From the NCBI RefSeq assembly GCF_030362855.1, contig NZ_JAUCBP010000013.1, positions 186,001 through 250,000 of the forward strand: a stretch of DNA of 64,000 bases. Direction: 5' to 3'. Below the pieces are notes generated by a model. The model was not told where the DNA came from. It saw only the letters and a program-made list of their open reading frames with translations, and did not search any database. Below, piece after piece: positions 1-8,634 of the stretch. Numbering within the stretch: the stretch's first letter is position 1; each line of letters opens with the position of its first letter. The DNA comes from Neoalteromonas arenosi (GTDB taxonomy: Bacteria; Pseudomonadota; Gammaproteobacteria; Enterobacterales; Alteromonadaceae). The translations under genes were made by a program, and so were the position numbers.

Positions 1-593
1 ATGAACAAAACAGTCAATTGATTGATAGCTTATTAGCATCTGAAGTCAGCGTACCGGAAGCTACAACCGAGGAATGCGAGCGCTATTACAACGCAAACAA
101 AGGTACGTTTAAAACAGCTCCGCTAATTGAAGCAAGCCATATATTGATTGCATCAGACCCAAAAAATCTTGAACACAGGGCTGAATCCCATGCTTTGGCG
201 GTTAACCTTATTCATAAGTTGCAAGGTGGGGAATCGACTTTTGGCGAGTTAGCAAAACAGTTTTCTTCATGCCCTTCCAAAGATGTTGACGGAAGCTTAG
301 GTCAGCTTTCACATGGCCAGACAGTAAGGGAGTTTGAACGCCAGGTATTTGCCGCTAGTGAGGGGCTTATGCCTCAGCCGGTAGAGACTCGCTATGGTTA
401 CCATGTAGTTCTTGTTGCCAGAAAAGTAGACGGCAAACCGCTTTCCTTCGATATGGTGAGAGAGAAGATAAAACAATATCTTAATGATAAGGTTCACCGT
501 AAAGCACTGTCGCAGTATTTGCATCGACTCGTTAGCGAAGCAGATATACAAGGTTTCAAGTTTGAATTCGATGATTCTATGTTAATGCAGTAG
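1..593 (+). CDS. PpiC-type (parvulin) peptidyl-prolyl isomerase, 5' truncated by window
   Basis: The frame is open to the first base of the window, so the start lies upstream and only about 197 C-terminal residues are visible. They form a parvulin domain: the ASHILI strand, the helical segment, a Ser-Cys-Pro-Ser-rich loop, DGSLGQL, and the final GYHVVLV strand. Such proteins catalyse cis-trans isomerisation of prolyl bonds. A PpiC/NifM-like gene is commonly found at the end of nar (respiratory nitrate reductase) operons, and the two genes behind it fit that setting. The nar link is an inference, because narGHJI would lie outside the window. The parvulin call itself is firm. Confidence 0.85.
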   Translation, partial: EQNSQLIDSLLASEVSVPEATTEECERYYNANKGTFKTAPLIEASHILIASDPKNLEHRAESHALAVNLIHKLQGGESTFGELAKQFSSCPSKDVDGSLGQLSHGQTVREFERQVFAASEGLMPQPVETRYGYHVVLVARKVDGKPLSFDMVREKIKQYLNDKVHRKALSQYLHRLVSEADIQGFKFEFDDSMLMQ

Positions 594-628
594 TGTTGTT
601 TAAATTCGATAAAGTGGTGGGGTAAAAG

Positions 629-964
629 ATGACGAATCCCTTCACGGCGCGCTGGACGGCGCAAGGACACACGCTCTGTTTGGGCCATTGGGAAATCAGC
701 TTTAACCAACAACGTTTGGAATTGCCGTCGGCAAAAGCCGAGAACCATATGGGCACTCGCGGTATTTTCAGTTGGCTATTCCCGGACGATGAAGAATATA
801 CAGAGGGATTAGAGATTCACGAATGGATTGAGGAGCAAGCGGACTGGCTTGTACCGCTGTTTGAGCGTCACGACATTCCATTCGATGAACAGCATGTTGA
901 GTGGTTTTATCAGGCGGTCAATCAAAATGACTGGCGATGCGGTAGTTGTGGTGGCTGCCTTTAA
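629..964 (+). CDS. small protein with Cys-rich C-terminal tail, function unknown
   Basis: A 111-residue soluble, acidic protein lying 35 bp behind the parvulin gene and 18 bp before the CBS gene, on the same strand, so probably one operon. It ends in CGSCGGCL, four residues from which a metal or thiol chemistry could be built. The middle is rich in Trp, Glu and Asp. There is no signal peptide or membrane segment. I do not recognise the family by name. By position it may be an accessory protein of the respiratory operon that seems to end here. A GGGG-containing ribosome site precedes the ATG. Confidence 0.7.
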   Translation: MTNPFTARWTAQGHTLCLGHWEISFNQQRLELPSAKAENHMGTRGIFSWLFPDDEEYTEGLEIHEWIEEQADWLVPLFERHDIPFDEQHVEWFYQAVNQNDWRCGSCGGCL

Positions 965-982
965 CTAAGAAGGAATTGAAAC

Positions 983-1501
983 ATGGTAAGTGATAGTGCA
1001 ACAGTGCTGGATTTGCTAGAAAAATACCCCGTAGCAGCAATTGCCAGTACAGATTTATTGACCGCGTATGAAGGCTGGTCTATCAAAAAGCTCTCGGAAT
1101 TTTTTGCGAAACATAGAATAACCGGAGCTCCTGTTATCGCATCCGATGAAACCCTTGTTGGTGTTGTGACACAAACTGATGTTGTGAAATTTGAAGGCAG
1201 TAGCCCTGACGAAAAAGAGATTGAGAAAATTATTCAACACTACATTGGGCCACAGGGAACCGTGCTGCAATCAGAAATCGATCGGATAAAATCACGCGCT
1301 TCTGATTACTGCACGGTTAACTCAATAATGACACCCGAAGTGTTTTCCATTGATGAAACAAGCCCTATTTCAGAGGCGTATAACATCATCGAGTCGCATG
1401 ATATCCACCGGCTTTTTGTTACACGGGAATCAGTGCTGATTGGTGTGGTTACGGCCATGGATATTCTTAACTGGGTTATTAATTGCCCAACGGTGGAGTG
1501 A
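983..1501 (+). CDS. CBS-domain pair protein
   Basis: A 172-residue protein made of two CBS motifs (about residues 33-70 and 115-165). The first has GAPVIASDETLVGVVTQTD and the second has HRLFVTRESVLIGVVTAMD. A 40-residue helical insert separates them. CBS pairs (Bateman modules) bind adenine nucleotides and usually regulate a partner; no catalytic domain is attached. It is preceded by a good AGAAGGA ribosome site and is the last gene of the plus-strand group. Its target is unknown; an operon role with the upstream redox-type genes is inferred. Confidence 0.85.
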   Translation: MVSDSATVLDLLEKYPVAAIASTDLLTAYEGWSIKKLSEFFAKHRITGAPVIASDETLVGVVTQTDVVKFEGSSPDEKEIEKIIQHYIGPQGTVLQSEIDRIKSRASDYCTVNSIMTPEVFSIDETSPISEAYNIIESHDIHRLFVTRESVLIGVVTAMDILNWVINCPTVE

Positions 1502-1563
1502 TTTCGATGATAGGGGCGCTAAAACACTTGTTTATTGGCGGTTGATGTATATCTTAGATACGT

Positions 1564-1827
1564 TTATTTTTTTGCTCGGGGGAGGACGTCTTTGGCTTCT
1601 GCAATCTTGCCCTGCCTGACATCTTCTCTTGCAGCGAAAACTAGCCTGGCCAAAGCAAGAGAAGTTTGAAGCCGCTCTGTTTCATAGAGCTCCAGGAATT
1701 TCTCTTCAGCGGTGCAAACAAAGAACCCTGATTTTTGTTCTGTAGTAACTATCACACCACCCCGAAAAGCTGCTGGGTTATCTAAATTATTGCTGAACTC
1801 TGCCCTTGTCATTGTTCGATGAAGCAT
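1564..1827 (-). CDS. orphan Phd/YefM-like antitoxin (tentative)
   Basis: An 87-residue protein with the layout of Phd/YefM antitoxins: an N-terminal TRAEFSNNLDNP segment, a strand like GGVIVTTEQKSGFFVCTAEE, then an acidic helical C terminus ending AREDVRQGKIAEAKDVL. A ribosome site (AGGA, 7 nt ahead of the ATG at 1827) supports the start. No toxin gene is adjacent on either side, which would make it an orphan. It sits between the presumed host genes and the Tn7-like block, so it could belong to either. The family call is by pattern only. Confidence 0.5.
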   Translation of the reverse strand: MLHRTMTRAEFSNNLDNPAAFRGGVIVTTEQKSGFFVCTAEEKFLELYETERLQTSLALARLVFAAREDVRQGKIAEAKDVLPRAKK

Positions 1828-2015
1828 AATTAGTTCCTAATTTGGGAGCTCAAAAACGTTTTGGCTATGCTTTATTAATGCGTAATTTATTGCCATACTT
1901 GGTGTCTGATTCACTGGAATTTTTCTTTAAGGTCACAATGCGCCCGAAACAGCGACCAATCTGGGTATAACCAACTCTACTTGAGATTCCAATAGAGTAC
2001 CGGTGGACTAATATT
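1828..2015. other. non-coding gap where the transposon left end might lie
   Basis: This 188-bp stretch separates the AT-richer transposon genes from the genes at 1-1827. I searched it for the 20-bp boxes seen at the right end and for a copy of the expected target duplication AAAGG followed by TGT, and found neither. The best partial similarity is a TGGAATT near 1914 with a TGT upstream. No promoter or terminator is convincing. Confidence 0.35.
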
Positions 2016-3026
2016 TTAAGATAAGTCACCATGAGCGAGCCTGTCTAATAATGCTTGAACAGCGTCTCTCCCAAAGGCACTCCTCATCAACACTATCGGG
2101 ATATGGCCACCAAGTGGCGTCTTAACCCGAGTTAACCATTGTGTTGTGTACTCTGACTTATTTCCATAAAAATCCATCATTTGAGACCATATCAAACATA
2201 ATCCAACAATCGATTCCGTCTGATCAACGCTCAATTTTTGTTGTTTGTTGAAGAGTTCTAATCCCTCTTTAGAAGTAGAAAATAGGGTTACAAGAAGAAC
2301 TTTGGACATTGTGTTGCAAACAATTTTCAGTAATTCGCCGCTGGCTTTCTCATCACATATAAACGCGATTTTTAGCGGTTCTGGACGGTACTTCGGATCG
2401 ATAAGGATACGAATCACGAAGTCATTGATAGAGATGGGTTCAGGGAGGCTATCCGATACCTGAGCGTGTTCACGAAACTCGACTACTTTCTCTAGTGCTG
2501 ATTGATCGCACTTTAGTAGTACTTGCCAAATTTCTTGGTATGCAGCGGATACGTAGTCTTTGCGCAATGTGTTAGCCGAGAATGCACTTGGTGATTGATT
2601 AGCCAACCAATTTTCAATCTCTCCAGCAATTAAACTGAGCGGCTTGTCTCGAATCAAAATTGCATCTTGGAAAGCCATCGCATCTTGCAATTGTTTTTCA
2701 AAAGAATCGTTTGGATTTGCAACAATAATACCGCAAAGCCTTCTGACATTTGGATCTTCAGACATACTGTCGCGTTCTTTGAGCCATTCCCTGGCTTCCT
2801 CTTGATTTTTAAACCTTGGAACTTTTTGAATAAAAAATTGCTCGGGGATTTTGAATTCTCGACACTCCAAATCATATGCGAGAATTTCACCAGTGAGTTC
2901 AGACATGCTCGCTTTGTCACTGTAGAGTGCCTCTAGAGCACTCAAGGCAGTCGGAAACGGCGCAGGAAATCTGTCACGCATATCAAACACTCTGAAAGCA
3001 AATACGTCCATTTCAATCTCCGACAA
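2016..3026 (-). CDS. transposon-linked protein with DUF2384 (MbcA/ParS-like) C terminus
   Basis: A 336-residue protein of unknown role. The last 70 residues match the DUF2384 domain of MbcA/ParS/Xre antitoxins: a helix GLCLIWSQMMDFYG, then the WL...LGG..P..L turn, then a GR..VQALLDRLAHG helix. In antitoxins this domain is usually preceded by an HTH and paired with a RES toxin. Neither is evident here, and the first 260 residues are unfamiliar. The gene overlaps the 109-residue gene upstream by 14 bp and follows tniQ in the same operon, occupying the place of tnsE in Tn7. It could be a cargo toxin-antitoxin-like or defence gene, or a transposition accessory. Confidence 0.7.
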   Translation of the reverse strand: MSEIEMDVFAFRVFDMRDRFPAPFPTALSALEALYSDKASMSELTGEILAYDLECREFKIPEQFFIQKVPRFKNQEEAREWLKERDSMSEDPNVRRLCGIIVANPNDSFEKQLQDAMAFQDAILIRDKPLSLIAGEIENWLANQSPSAFSANTLRKDYVSAAYQEIWQVLLKCDQSALEKVVEFREHAQVSDSLPEPISINDFVIRILIDPKYRPEPLKIAFICDEKASGELLKIVCNTMSKVLLVTLFSTSKEGLELFNKQQKLSVDQTESIVGLCLIWSQMMDFYGNKSEYTTQWLTRVKTPLGGHIPIVLMRSAFGRDAVQALLDRLAHGDLS

Positions 3027-3342
3027 TGGTTTGTTGCGTATTGCGTAGCCTTGCTCTCAGAACTCCTTGGCATGTCACAAAGTGACTAGCAAATTTTTCT
3101 GACCCATCCTCACTTTCAGCATACAGGAGATCGACTACGGCGGCTGAACAGCTTGTATTTTCAAGCTCGATAATTTCAATGCTTGTTGATATTGAGGCAG
3201 GTAATTGGCGAAGGTCGAAAGTGCCTTGACCTGTATGGCCTCCGTAATAAAAGGACTGATTTTTGGACGAGAAAAATAGATTTCTTGATGCAATCCAGCT
3301 TTCTAGTTGCTTGTTTGTGAGCAATGCAAATTCTGATTTCAT
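3013..3342 (-). CDS. unknown 109-aa protein in the tns operon
   Basis: It starts 2 bp behind the tniQ stop and overlaps the next gene by 14 bp, so it is translated from the tns transcript. The sequence has an N-terminal helix (LTNKQLESWIASRN), a Gly-rich stretch (YYGGHTGQGTFDL) and then mixed strands. No signal peptide, membrane segment or catalytic motif is obvious. I do not recognise the family. It is too short, and the signature residues too few, to call it a RES toxin, although the downstream gene carries an MbcA-like domain. Confidence 0.65.
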   Translation of the reverse strand: MKSEFALLTNKQLESWIASRNLFFSSKNQSFYYGGHTGQGTFDLRQLPASISTSIEIIELENTSCSAAVVDLLYAESEDGSEKFASHFVTCQGVLRARLRNTQQTIVGD

Positions 3343-3344
3343 TT

Positions 3345-4892
3345 CTAAATTACCTCAAAGCTGAATGGTGGGATCATTTCGGGAATTACAGTATCAATGA
3401 ACAATCGAGCAAGAGGAGTAAGACGCTCATCACTTAAACCGCTATTTCTTAGAAGAAACCAACGTTTGAAGCGATACGGATGCTCGCTGAAAAGCAATGT
3501 CCTTGTTATCCGTCTAATTTGATATTCGAAAACAGATTCGCTGTACTTGTGCAGTAATGCATTAGTTATTGGTAGTTTTTGAGAATACTTCTCGATAATC
3601 GAAGTGAGTGGTAAAACAAACATCAGCTGTCGACGAGTTTGCCGGGGGAGTGATAAATCTGCACATGATGCTGATAAACAGCGGAGCAGCTTCTTCGCCA
3701 ACATCTTATCTCGAGCGCGCCAATTAACCCTGTCTTTGGCCGGCTCTCTAACCATAAGATGCTTCTTATTGATACCAATCAACCAGTCATGATGAGAGCG
3801 AAACAATCGCGCATACAATGCAGGGTGACATGAACGTGCTTTTTTTGGATGATGACTATTTAGCAGGTTTACCCAATTTTGTTGGTCAAAAGTCAGTAAA
3901 TTACTCGACTCAGAAGGATCCTCTTTCCTGACCGAATCGGTTTCTCTAAGTTGTTTCGACTGAGAAGATGCTTCTTCGATTGATGCGACAATATCAAACT
4001 TGTCACCGAGCAATGAGTACAAAGTAACAATATGCTCTAAAAAACTGAACGACTTTCTGTGTTTACGAAAGATACTATGAAGCCAACTTGATTCTGCAGA
4101 GGTGTTGTTCAGGTTGTTTTTCTGCAAGAAACCTAATGACCATGTACTTGAAACTGATTCTTCTATCCCAACGAAATCAATGTATGCGCCTTTGCGAAAA
4201 CCAGCCTGCAAAGCTATCAGTCGATAATAATTTGTCCACTGTGCATATGAAGGAGACTTAATATTTGAGTATCTCAACAATGCAGAACACTGCTTAGCAA
4301 TTGTATTAGAAAAATGATGGCTCAAGTCTTCCCGTTGTTTTTGTGTACCGGATACAGGAGCTGAGAACAATGTATTACGATGCAGACCAAATAGCGTATT
4401 CTGCGCACTCTTATATTTTACATTATGAACAGGGCAATGCGATATGGCTGGAATTTGGGCAAGCCTAGCCCAATAGGGCTCACCATATGTTTGTTGCTGC
4501 TCTCTCGAACATGTGGGGCAAAAGCGGAGTGTTTGTATTTTTGAAAGTCTGCTAGCTACTAAGCCACTCCTTACGTGAATGCCAGCACAATCCCCTGAAG
4601 TCATAGATTGAATGAGATTCTGGCGTCTTTGAGCCGGCAAGAATGGCGCGTACAAAGGGAAAAGAGAATGATGCGAAATTAAATGTTGGATAGGATTTTC
4701 CGGTAAACCAGTAAGGTTTTCAGATAGCGCTTTGAGATTAGTTGGCATAGCTATCGGCGCAGAGACTGACCGTTCACCAAACATTACTTCATTGAAAGAC
4801 TTTGGACTGACGCGACAATAGTGCACTTGGATTCTTGCCAGCAGACTATAAAGAAGCTCGTCTGGGAAAGGGGCATAGCGGGGAGAATCCAT
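3345..4892 (-). CDS. tnsD: TnsD / TniQ target-selection protein
   Basis: A 515-residue protein (Tn7 TnsD is 508) with an N-terminal TniQ domain (PFPDELLYSLLAR). Its CCCH zinc finger is formed by C125, C128, C153 and H156, each one residue from the positions known in Tn7 TnsD. TnsD binds the 3' end of glmS and recruits TnsC, directing insertion to attTn7, and the element is found exactly there. The C-terminal half (roughly 340-515) is Arg/Lys-rich and should hold the DNA-binding part. It lies 12 bp behind tnsC. The overall call is firm; activity is inferred. Confidence 0.92.
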   Translation of the reverse strand: MDSPRYAPFPDELLYSLLARIQVHYCRVSPKSFNEVMFGERSVSAPIAMPTNLKALSENLTGLPENPIQHLISHHSLFPLYAPFLPAQRRQNLIQSMTSGDCAGIHVRSGLVASRLSKIQTLRFCPTCSREQQQTYGEPYWARLAQIPAISHCPVHNVKYKSAQNTLFGLHRNTLFSAPVSGTQKQREDLSHHFSNTIAKQCSALLRYSNIKSPSYAQWTNYYRLIALQAGFRKGAYIDFVGIEESVSSTWSLGFLQKNNLNNTSAESSWLHSIFRKHRKSFSFLEHIVTLYSLLGDKFDIVASIEEASSQSKQLRETDSVRKEDPSESSNLLTFDQQNWVNLLNSHHPKKARSCHPALYARLFRSHHDWLIGINKKHLMVREPAKDRVNWRARDKMLAKKLLRCLSASCADLSLPRQTRRQLMFVLPLTSIIEKYSQKLPITNALLHKYSESVFEYQIRRITRTLLFSEHPYRFKRWFLLRNSGLSDERLTPLARLFIDTVIPEMIPPFSFEVI

Positions 4893-4904
4893 TGATGAAC
4901 CTCA

Positions 4905-6485
4905 TTAATTTATCAGCTTATCGAATAAACTATGCTGTGCATTTATGTCCTCCTCAGGCATAGATTGCATAGATTTTTTGACCGGCGATTGACCGACTTT
5001 TTTTGCCGCTTTCGGCTTTTGCTGTTTTAATAAGTCAGTCACGATTGGCAAAATAGCTCGTTTCTCAAGCCCCTTGTTTTCCGATAAGGCTCTTTCTACA
5101 GCAGGCTTAGCCTCAGCTTCACTGAAACCGCAGCAAACTAGGCAGTCCACGAGATCTTCCAGAATTGGTTCGACAGACGTCGGAGTACTTTTAATTGCAA
5201 CAGCCTCAATAGACGAGTGCAGTTTTGCTATGTTGGCCGTAACAGGAGAAATGGGTAAGTCTGGGAATTCAGAAATCAGATCTGGATTCTTGGAACGCAA
5301 GGCCCTAATAACTGAATGGACAGATTTAAAATCGTCTTGATAAGTGCGCCTGATTAACTCAGCAGTAATAACTTCCTTTTGGCTGCGTATTGCATGAAGT
5401 TGTGTTTGTATAAATAGTTTTACAGCTAAGTCCAAAATTCCTTGAGTGCAATCATACCAAGTGCTAACGATTTCATTCGTTAGCTTTGCTCTAGGCTTAC
5501 TCAAAAAATGAATATTCCACACTTTTCGAACGAAGTAATGCCATAGCTTATTCGTATCATTCGTTGAAGAGTAGTGAGATTGCAAGGGATCCCACGTATT
5601 AAAACCGGTAACTCTTCGCGCCAATGCTGCATGGGATTCCAGTCGTCCATAGGCGGCCGGAGTACCAGAAAAGACTACCGGAATCTTAATCGTATTAATT
5701 AATGAAACTAAGAAAGCGATAACTTCATCTGAATTTCTGGTTTTGCTTCGCCAAAACTGAAATTCATCTATCACTAGTATCCCAATGTGAAAGCGAACCA
5801 CCGCAGCTTGCATCTTACGTAATAAACTATCTATAGACTCTCGCCGTTCTTCCCACACGGTGTTTGGCTTTCCAGTGGCTCGATTGATCGCATCAAAGAA
5901 GTTTTTACACAGTATTTTAAGGCTACCGTCATGCGGAAAATCCAAGAACAAATAGCTTAATTGGGTAATGCCCAAGGATTCATGTTGTATCACCTGATTG
6001 TAATGTGACAGTGCTCGCTTCAGAGAAGTTGTTTTGCCCGTACCAGGCACACCATATATAATCCCAGAGGGAGTGGCATGTTCAAAACTGGCTAGAGAAT
6101 CTTTCATGACAGGCTCCCCACGCATTTGGCGACTATAGTTTTCTTGCAGTAGAGATGCGCTGTGCGTATGTGCAGGATTGCGAGCCACGTATCCTGATTT
6201 GATTTTTTGATCAATCCAAAGTGCAAGTTCATAGTGCTGTGGAAGCCCTACAAATATGTTGTTCAATTCCGCGACTAACGCGGATGACCTTTGCCCTGGA
6301 GCGGCCGCACGATCAATATCCGAAGGGAATCTATCAAATCGGTCAATTACTTCTTGAGGGCTTCCAAGAGAAGGTAAACATTCAATTAAAGGGTTCCCAT
6401 CGTATATCGCGATATTTGTCTTTTTGTATATCGCTTTGACACTGCCTTTGATATCAGTATTCATCATCAATTCCATTTGTTTCAT
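4905..6485 (-). CDS. tnsC: TnsC AAA+ regulator ATPase
   Basis: A 526-residue AAA+ ATPase. Walker A is GVPGTGKT (145-152) and Walker B is ILVIDE (236-241). The N-terminal 130 residues resemble the part of Tn7 TnsC that meets TnsD, and the Lys/Pro-rich C terminus fits the TnsA/TnsB contact region. It assembles on target DNA and activates the TnsAB transposase. The chosen ATG overlaps the tnsB end by 32 bp; ATGs a few codons later (the MM at residues 7-8) are possible starts. The gene sits between tnsB and tnsD in one operon. Confidence 0.93.
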   Translation of the reverse strand: MKQMELMMNTDIKGSVKAIYKKTNIAIYDGNPLIECLPSLGSPQEVIDRFDRFPSDIDRAAAPGQRSSALVAELNNIFVGLPQHYELALWIDQKIKSGYVARNPAHTHSASLLQENYSRQMRGEPVMKDSLASFEHATPSGIIYGVPGTGKTTSLKRALSHYNQVIQHESLGITQLSYLFLDFPHDGSLKILCKNFFDAINRATGKPNTVWEERRESIDSLLRKMQAAVVRFHIGILVIDEFQFWRSKTRNSDEVIAFLVSLINTIKIPVVFSGTPAAYGRLESHAALARRVTGFNTWDPLQSHYSSTNDTNKLWHYFVRKVWNIHFLSKPRAKLTNEIVSTWYDCTQGILDLAVKLFIQTQLHAIRSQKEVITAELIRRTYQDDFKSVHSVIRALRSKNPDLISEFPDLPISPVTANIAKLHSSIEAVAIKSTPTSVEPILEDLVDCLVCCGFSEAEAKPAVERALSENKGLEKRAILPIVTDLLKQQKPKAAKKVGQSPVKKSMQSMPEEDINAQHSLFDKLIN

Positions 6486-8634
6486 AATTCACTTCCTTGT
6501 TTAATCCAAAAATTCCGTCCAATATTGGATCTTTCGACTCTTCCTGAGCACTTTCCAAAATTGGGTCTTCTAGTCTGCTTTCTGCAGATTTTTCTGGTGC
6601 ATACTGGTCAATAAGCACTTCTCGTTCAGCGTCTTTCGCTTGTTCTTTATTTCCTGGGATTTCCCTAATAGTTTGAGCTTTAGATTTTTTGTTAGCACTT
6701 CTTTTGTCTTTTTTAGCCGCGTTCACCATCTGCTCGATTCGTTCTTCAAGTTTAATAAGCTCATCTTCTTCTACTTCAAGCTGATTGTTTCGGACAGTGT
6801 TTTGGACTTCCTTTATCTTTTTAACTTGTAAGAATGATCTATCCAAATGTTCGCGAGACCTAACATGAAGCGCACATTCAACAGGTAACTCATTAGAATT
6901 TGGAATAAATACCCAAATAGTATTCACGCACATTGGGTCAAAAAGTATTTCAACGTTCTTAGGACGGCCTGAACTGCCTTTAAGTCGAGCAAACCAGCCT
7001 TTCTGTATTAGACTGTCGGAATTGTAGTGTAAGCCCTCGTAACAGACCCCATAATTACTTGTTGTTGCTGATGCGTGTGGCAGAACAGCAAGTCTTAGCC
7101 TTTTTTCATCAATTCGTCGCATACTTCCAGAACGATTTTCTAAACCCCAATTCCAGATATTTGCTGGCGTTTTAGCCATATCGTCTGGCATATCAGCTTC
7201 CCCATCGTATCCGAGCATAGGATGGGAGAAATTTCTTACCAAAATTATTGAAATCAGGATTTCTTCAATTTTGTCGAAGGTAAACGACGCCGTCAAACGA
7301 CCATCTATAGCTCCGGATTTTTTTGTAGTTGCTTGAGAAGACTTACCATCAAATTTCCCTGAGAATGGTTTTTGAACAACACTAATACATTGTTCTACGA
7401 TCCCTTTCATGTCACTTCTTCCACTCGCTGTGTTTTCGATTCGCATGCCCGTCATCGAAACTAGGCGAGTTCCTGACAGTCCAAAAAGTTCAGCTTTGTC
7501 AGACAACAATGCATCAGGTAAACCTACACCTGGCCATGACTCGCAAACTTTTTTGGAGATTTTGTGCTTCTTTAGAAGGTAGGTTTTGTCTTGAATTGCT
7601 GATAACAGTGCAATGGTGGCAGTGCGGTAACTCGGTGAGTGAAATCCAATGTAAAACCCAACTATATACCGAGAAAACACATCAATGACTAAGTACAGAA
7701 TAGGCCGACCTAAAACTCGACTGGAATCTTTAGAACAAACTACGTAAACGTCTATGACTGTTGCGTCAATTTCATAGCGAGCTCCTGGCCCATACGCTGA
7801 TGCTGTAGCGGTGCCAACTAATGCCCTCCTGTCTTTTAGATATACACGCTCACCTTCGCGTTTTCGGGCTATGAAATCTAAGGAATAATACTTATCTACA
7901 AAATGACGAAGGCTTGCCATCGAAGGAATTAGGTCATCTGACGTATAACTTTCATGTTCTCGACATAATGATTTAAACCGACGATAGGTGAATTTTAAAT
8001 CTTTGTCTTTTCCCAGATAGAAAACGGTTACTACCCTATGCATGAGCTGTATATGAAAGTCCGTTCTTATAGCGTTTAATTTCTTTCCAGTATTGCTTTT
8101 GCGGCCGGGCTTTTTATCGGTAAATGAGCGTTGTTTTCCAGGAGCGCCACAAAACGCGTAATCGGGGATCATTGCTTCTTTGCATTGACCTCTCGCCCAA
8201 TAGCGCCTCAGCAAACGGTAAAGCTTGCTTTTATTAACACCAGTTTTCTCTATTTGCTCGCTAATAATCTGGCCACGTTCGGTTGAATATAGATAATTAC
8301 TGTTTTCAATAATTGGCTTTATCAGATTGAAGTCTTCATCTGCTTTGGTTTGATATCTTTTCCATTTATCCAGAGGAATAGCTGGTGGGTCATAATCATG
8401 GTTCTCCAGGATTTCAATCTCGTCTTCGAAGTAGAGTTCAAGTATTTCCTCAGTTTCGAATGTCTTTGGATATCCTCTATCGATGTCCAGCTCATACAAA
8501 AAAGTAGTTAAGTTGTTTGTTTCGATGACTCGATAGTTTTTCTCCTGCCATCTAAGCACCTCATTTCTGATAAATACTGGCAATGATTCACCAAGTGCTG
8601 ATTCTGCTCCTATGCGCATAAGAAATGTCCACAT
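6454..8634 (-). CDS. tnsB: TnsB DDE transposase
   Basis: A 726-residue integrase-fold transposase. The catalytic triad is D290 (in EIDAT), D379 (in LLSDKAE) and E414 (in GIVEQ). The spacings of 89 and 35 residues nearly equal those of Tn7 TnsB. An N-terminal helix-turn-helix region (about 1-250) should bind the end repeats. Residues 640-726 are highly charged and would contact TnsC. It cuts the 3' strands and joins them to the target. Its 5' end overlaps tnsA by 25 bp, typical of coupled synthesis. The gene appears intact. Confidence 0.95.
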   Translation of the reverse strand: MWTFLMRIGAESALGESLPVFIRNEVLRWQEKNYRVIETNNLTTFLYELDIDRGYPKTFETEEILELYFEDEIEILENHDYDPPAIPLDKWKRYQTKADEDFNLIKPIIENSNYLYSTERGQIISEQIEKTGVNKSKLYRLLRRYWARGQCKEAMIPDYAFCGAPGKQRSFTDKKPGRKSNTGKKLNAIRTDFHIQLMHRVVTVFYLGKDKDLKFTYRRFKSLCREHESYTSDDLIPSMASLRHFVDKYYSLDFIARKREGERVYLKDRRALVGTATASAYGPGARYEIDATVIDVYVVCSKDSSRVLGRPILYLVIDVFSRYIVGFYIGFHSPSYRTATIALLSAIQDKTYLLKKHKISKKVCESWPGVGLPDALLSDKAELFGLSGTRLVSMTGMRIENTASGRSDMKGIVEQCISVVQKPFSGKFDGKSSQATTKKSGAIDGRLTASFTFDKIEEILISIILVRNFSHPMLGYDGEADMPDDMAKTPANIWNWGLENRSGSMRRIDEKRLRLAVLPHASATTSNYGVCYEGLHYNSDSLIQKGWFARLKGSSGRPKNVEILFDPMCVNTIWVFIPNSNELPVECALHVRSREHLDRSFLQVKKIKEVQNTVRNNQLEVEEDELIKLEERIEQMVNAAKKDKRSANKKSKAQTIREIPGNKEQAKDAEREVLIDQYAPEKSAESRLEDPILESAQEESKDPILDGIFGLNKEVNYETNGIDDEY

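Noticed and set aside
553-573. Sequence similar to a right-end box (16 of 20 bases)
   Set aside because: It lies inside the conserved parvulin gene in the wrong orientation for a left end. A chance match is likely.
1813-1821. TGTTCGATG identical to the right transposon terminus
   Set aside because: The following 20 bp do not match the boxes and the preceding five bases differ from AAAGG. It overlaps the start of the small antitoxin-like gene, whose ribosome site looks real.
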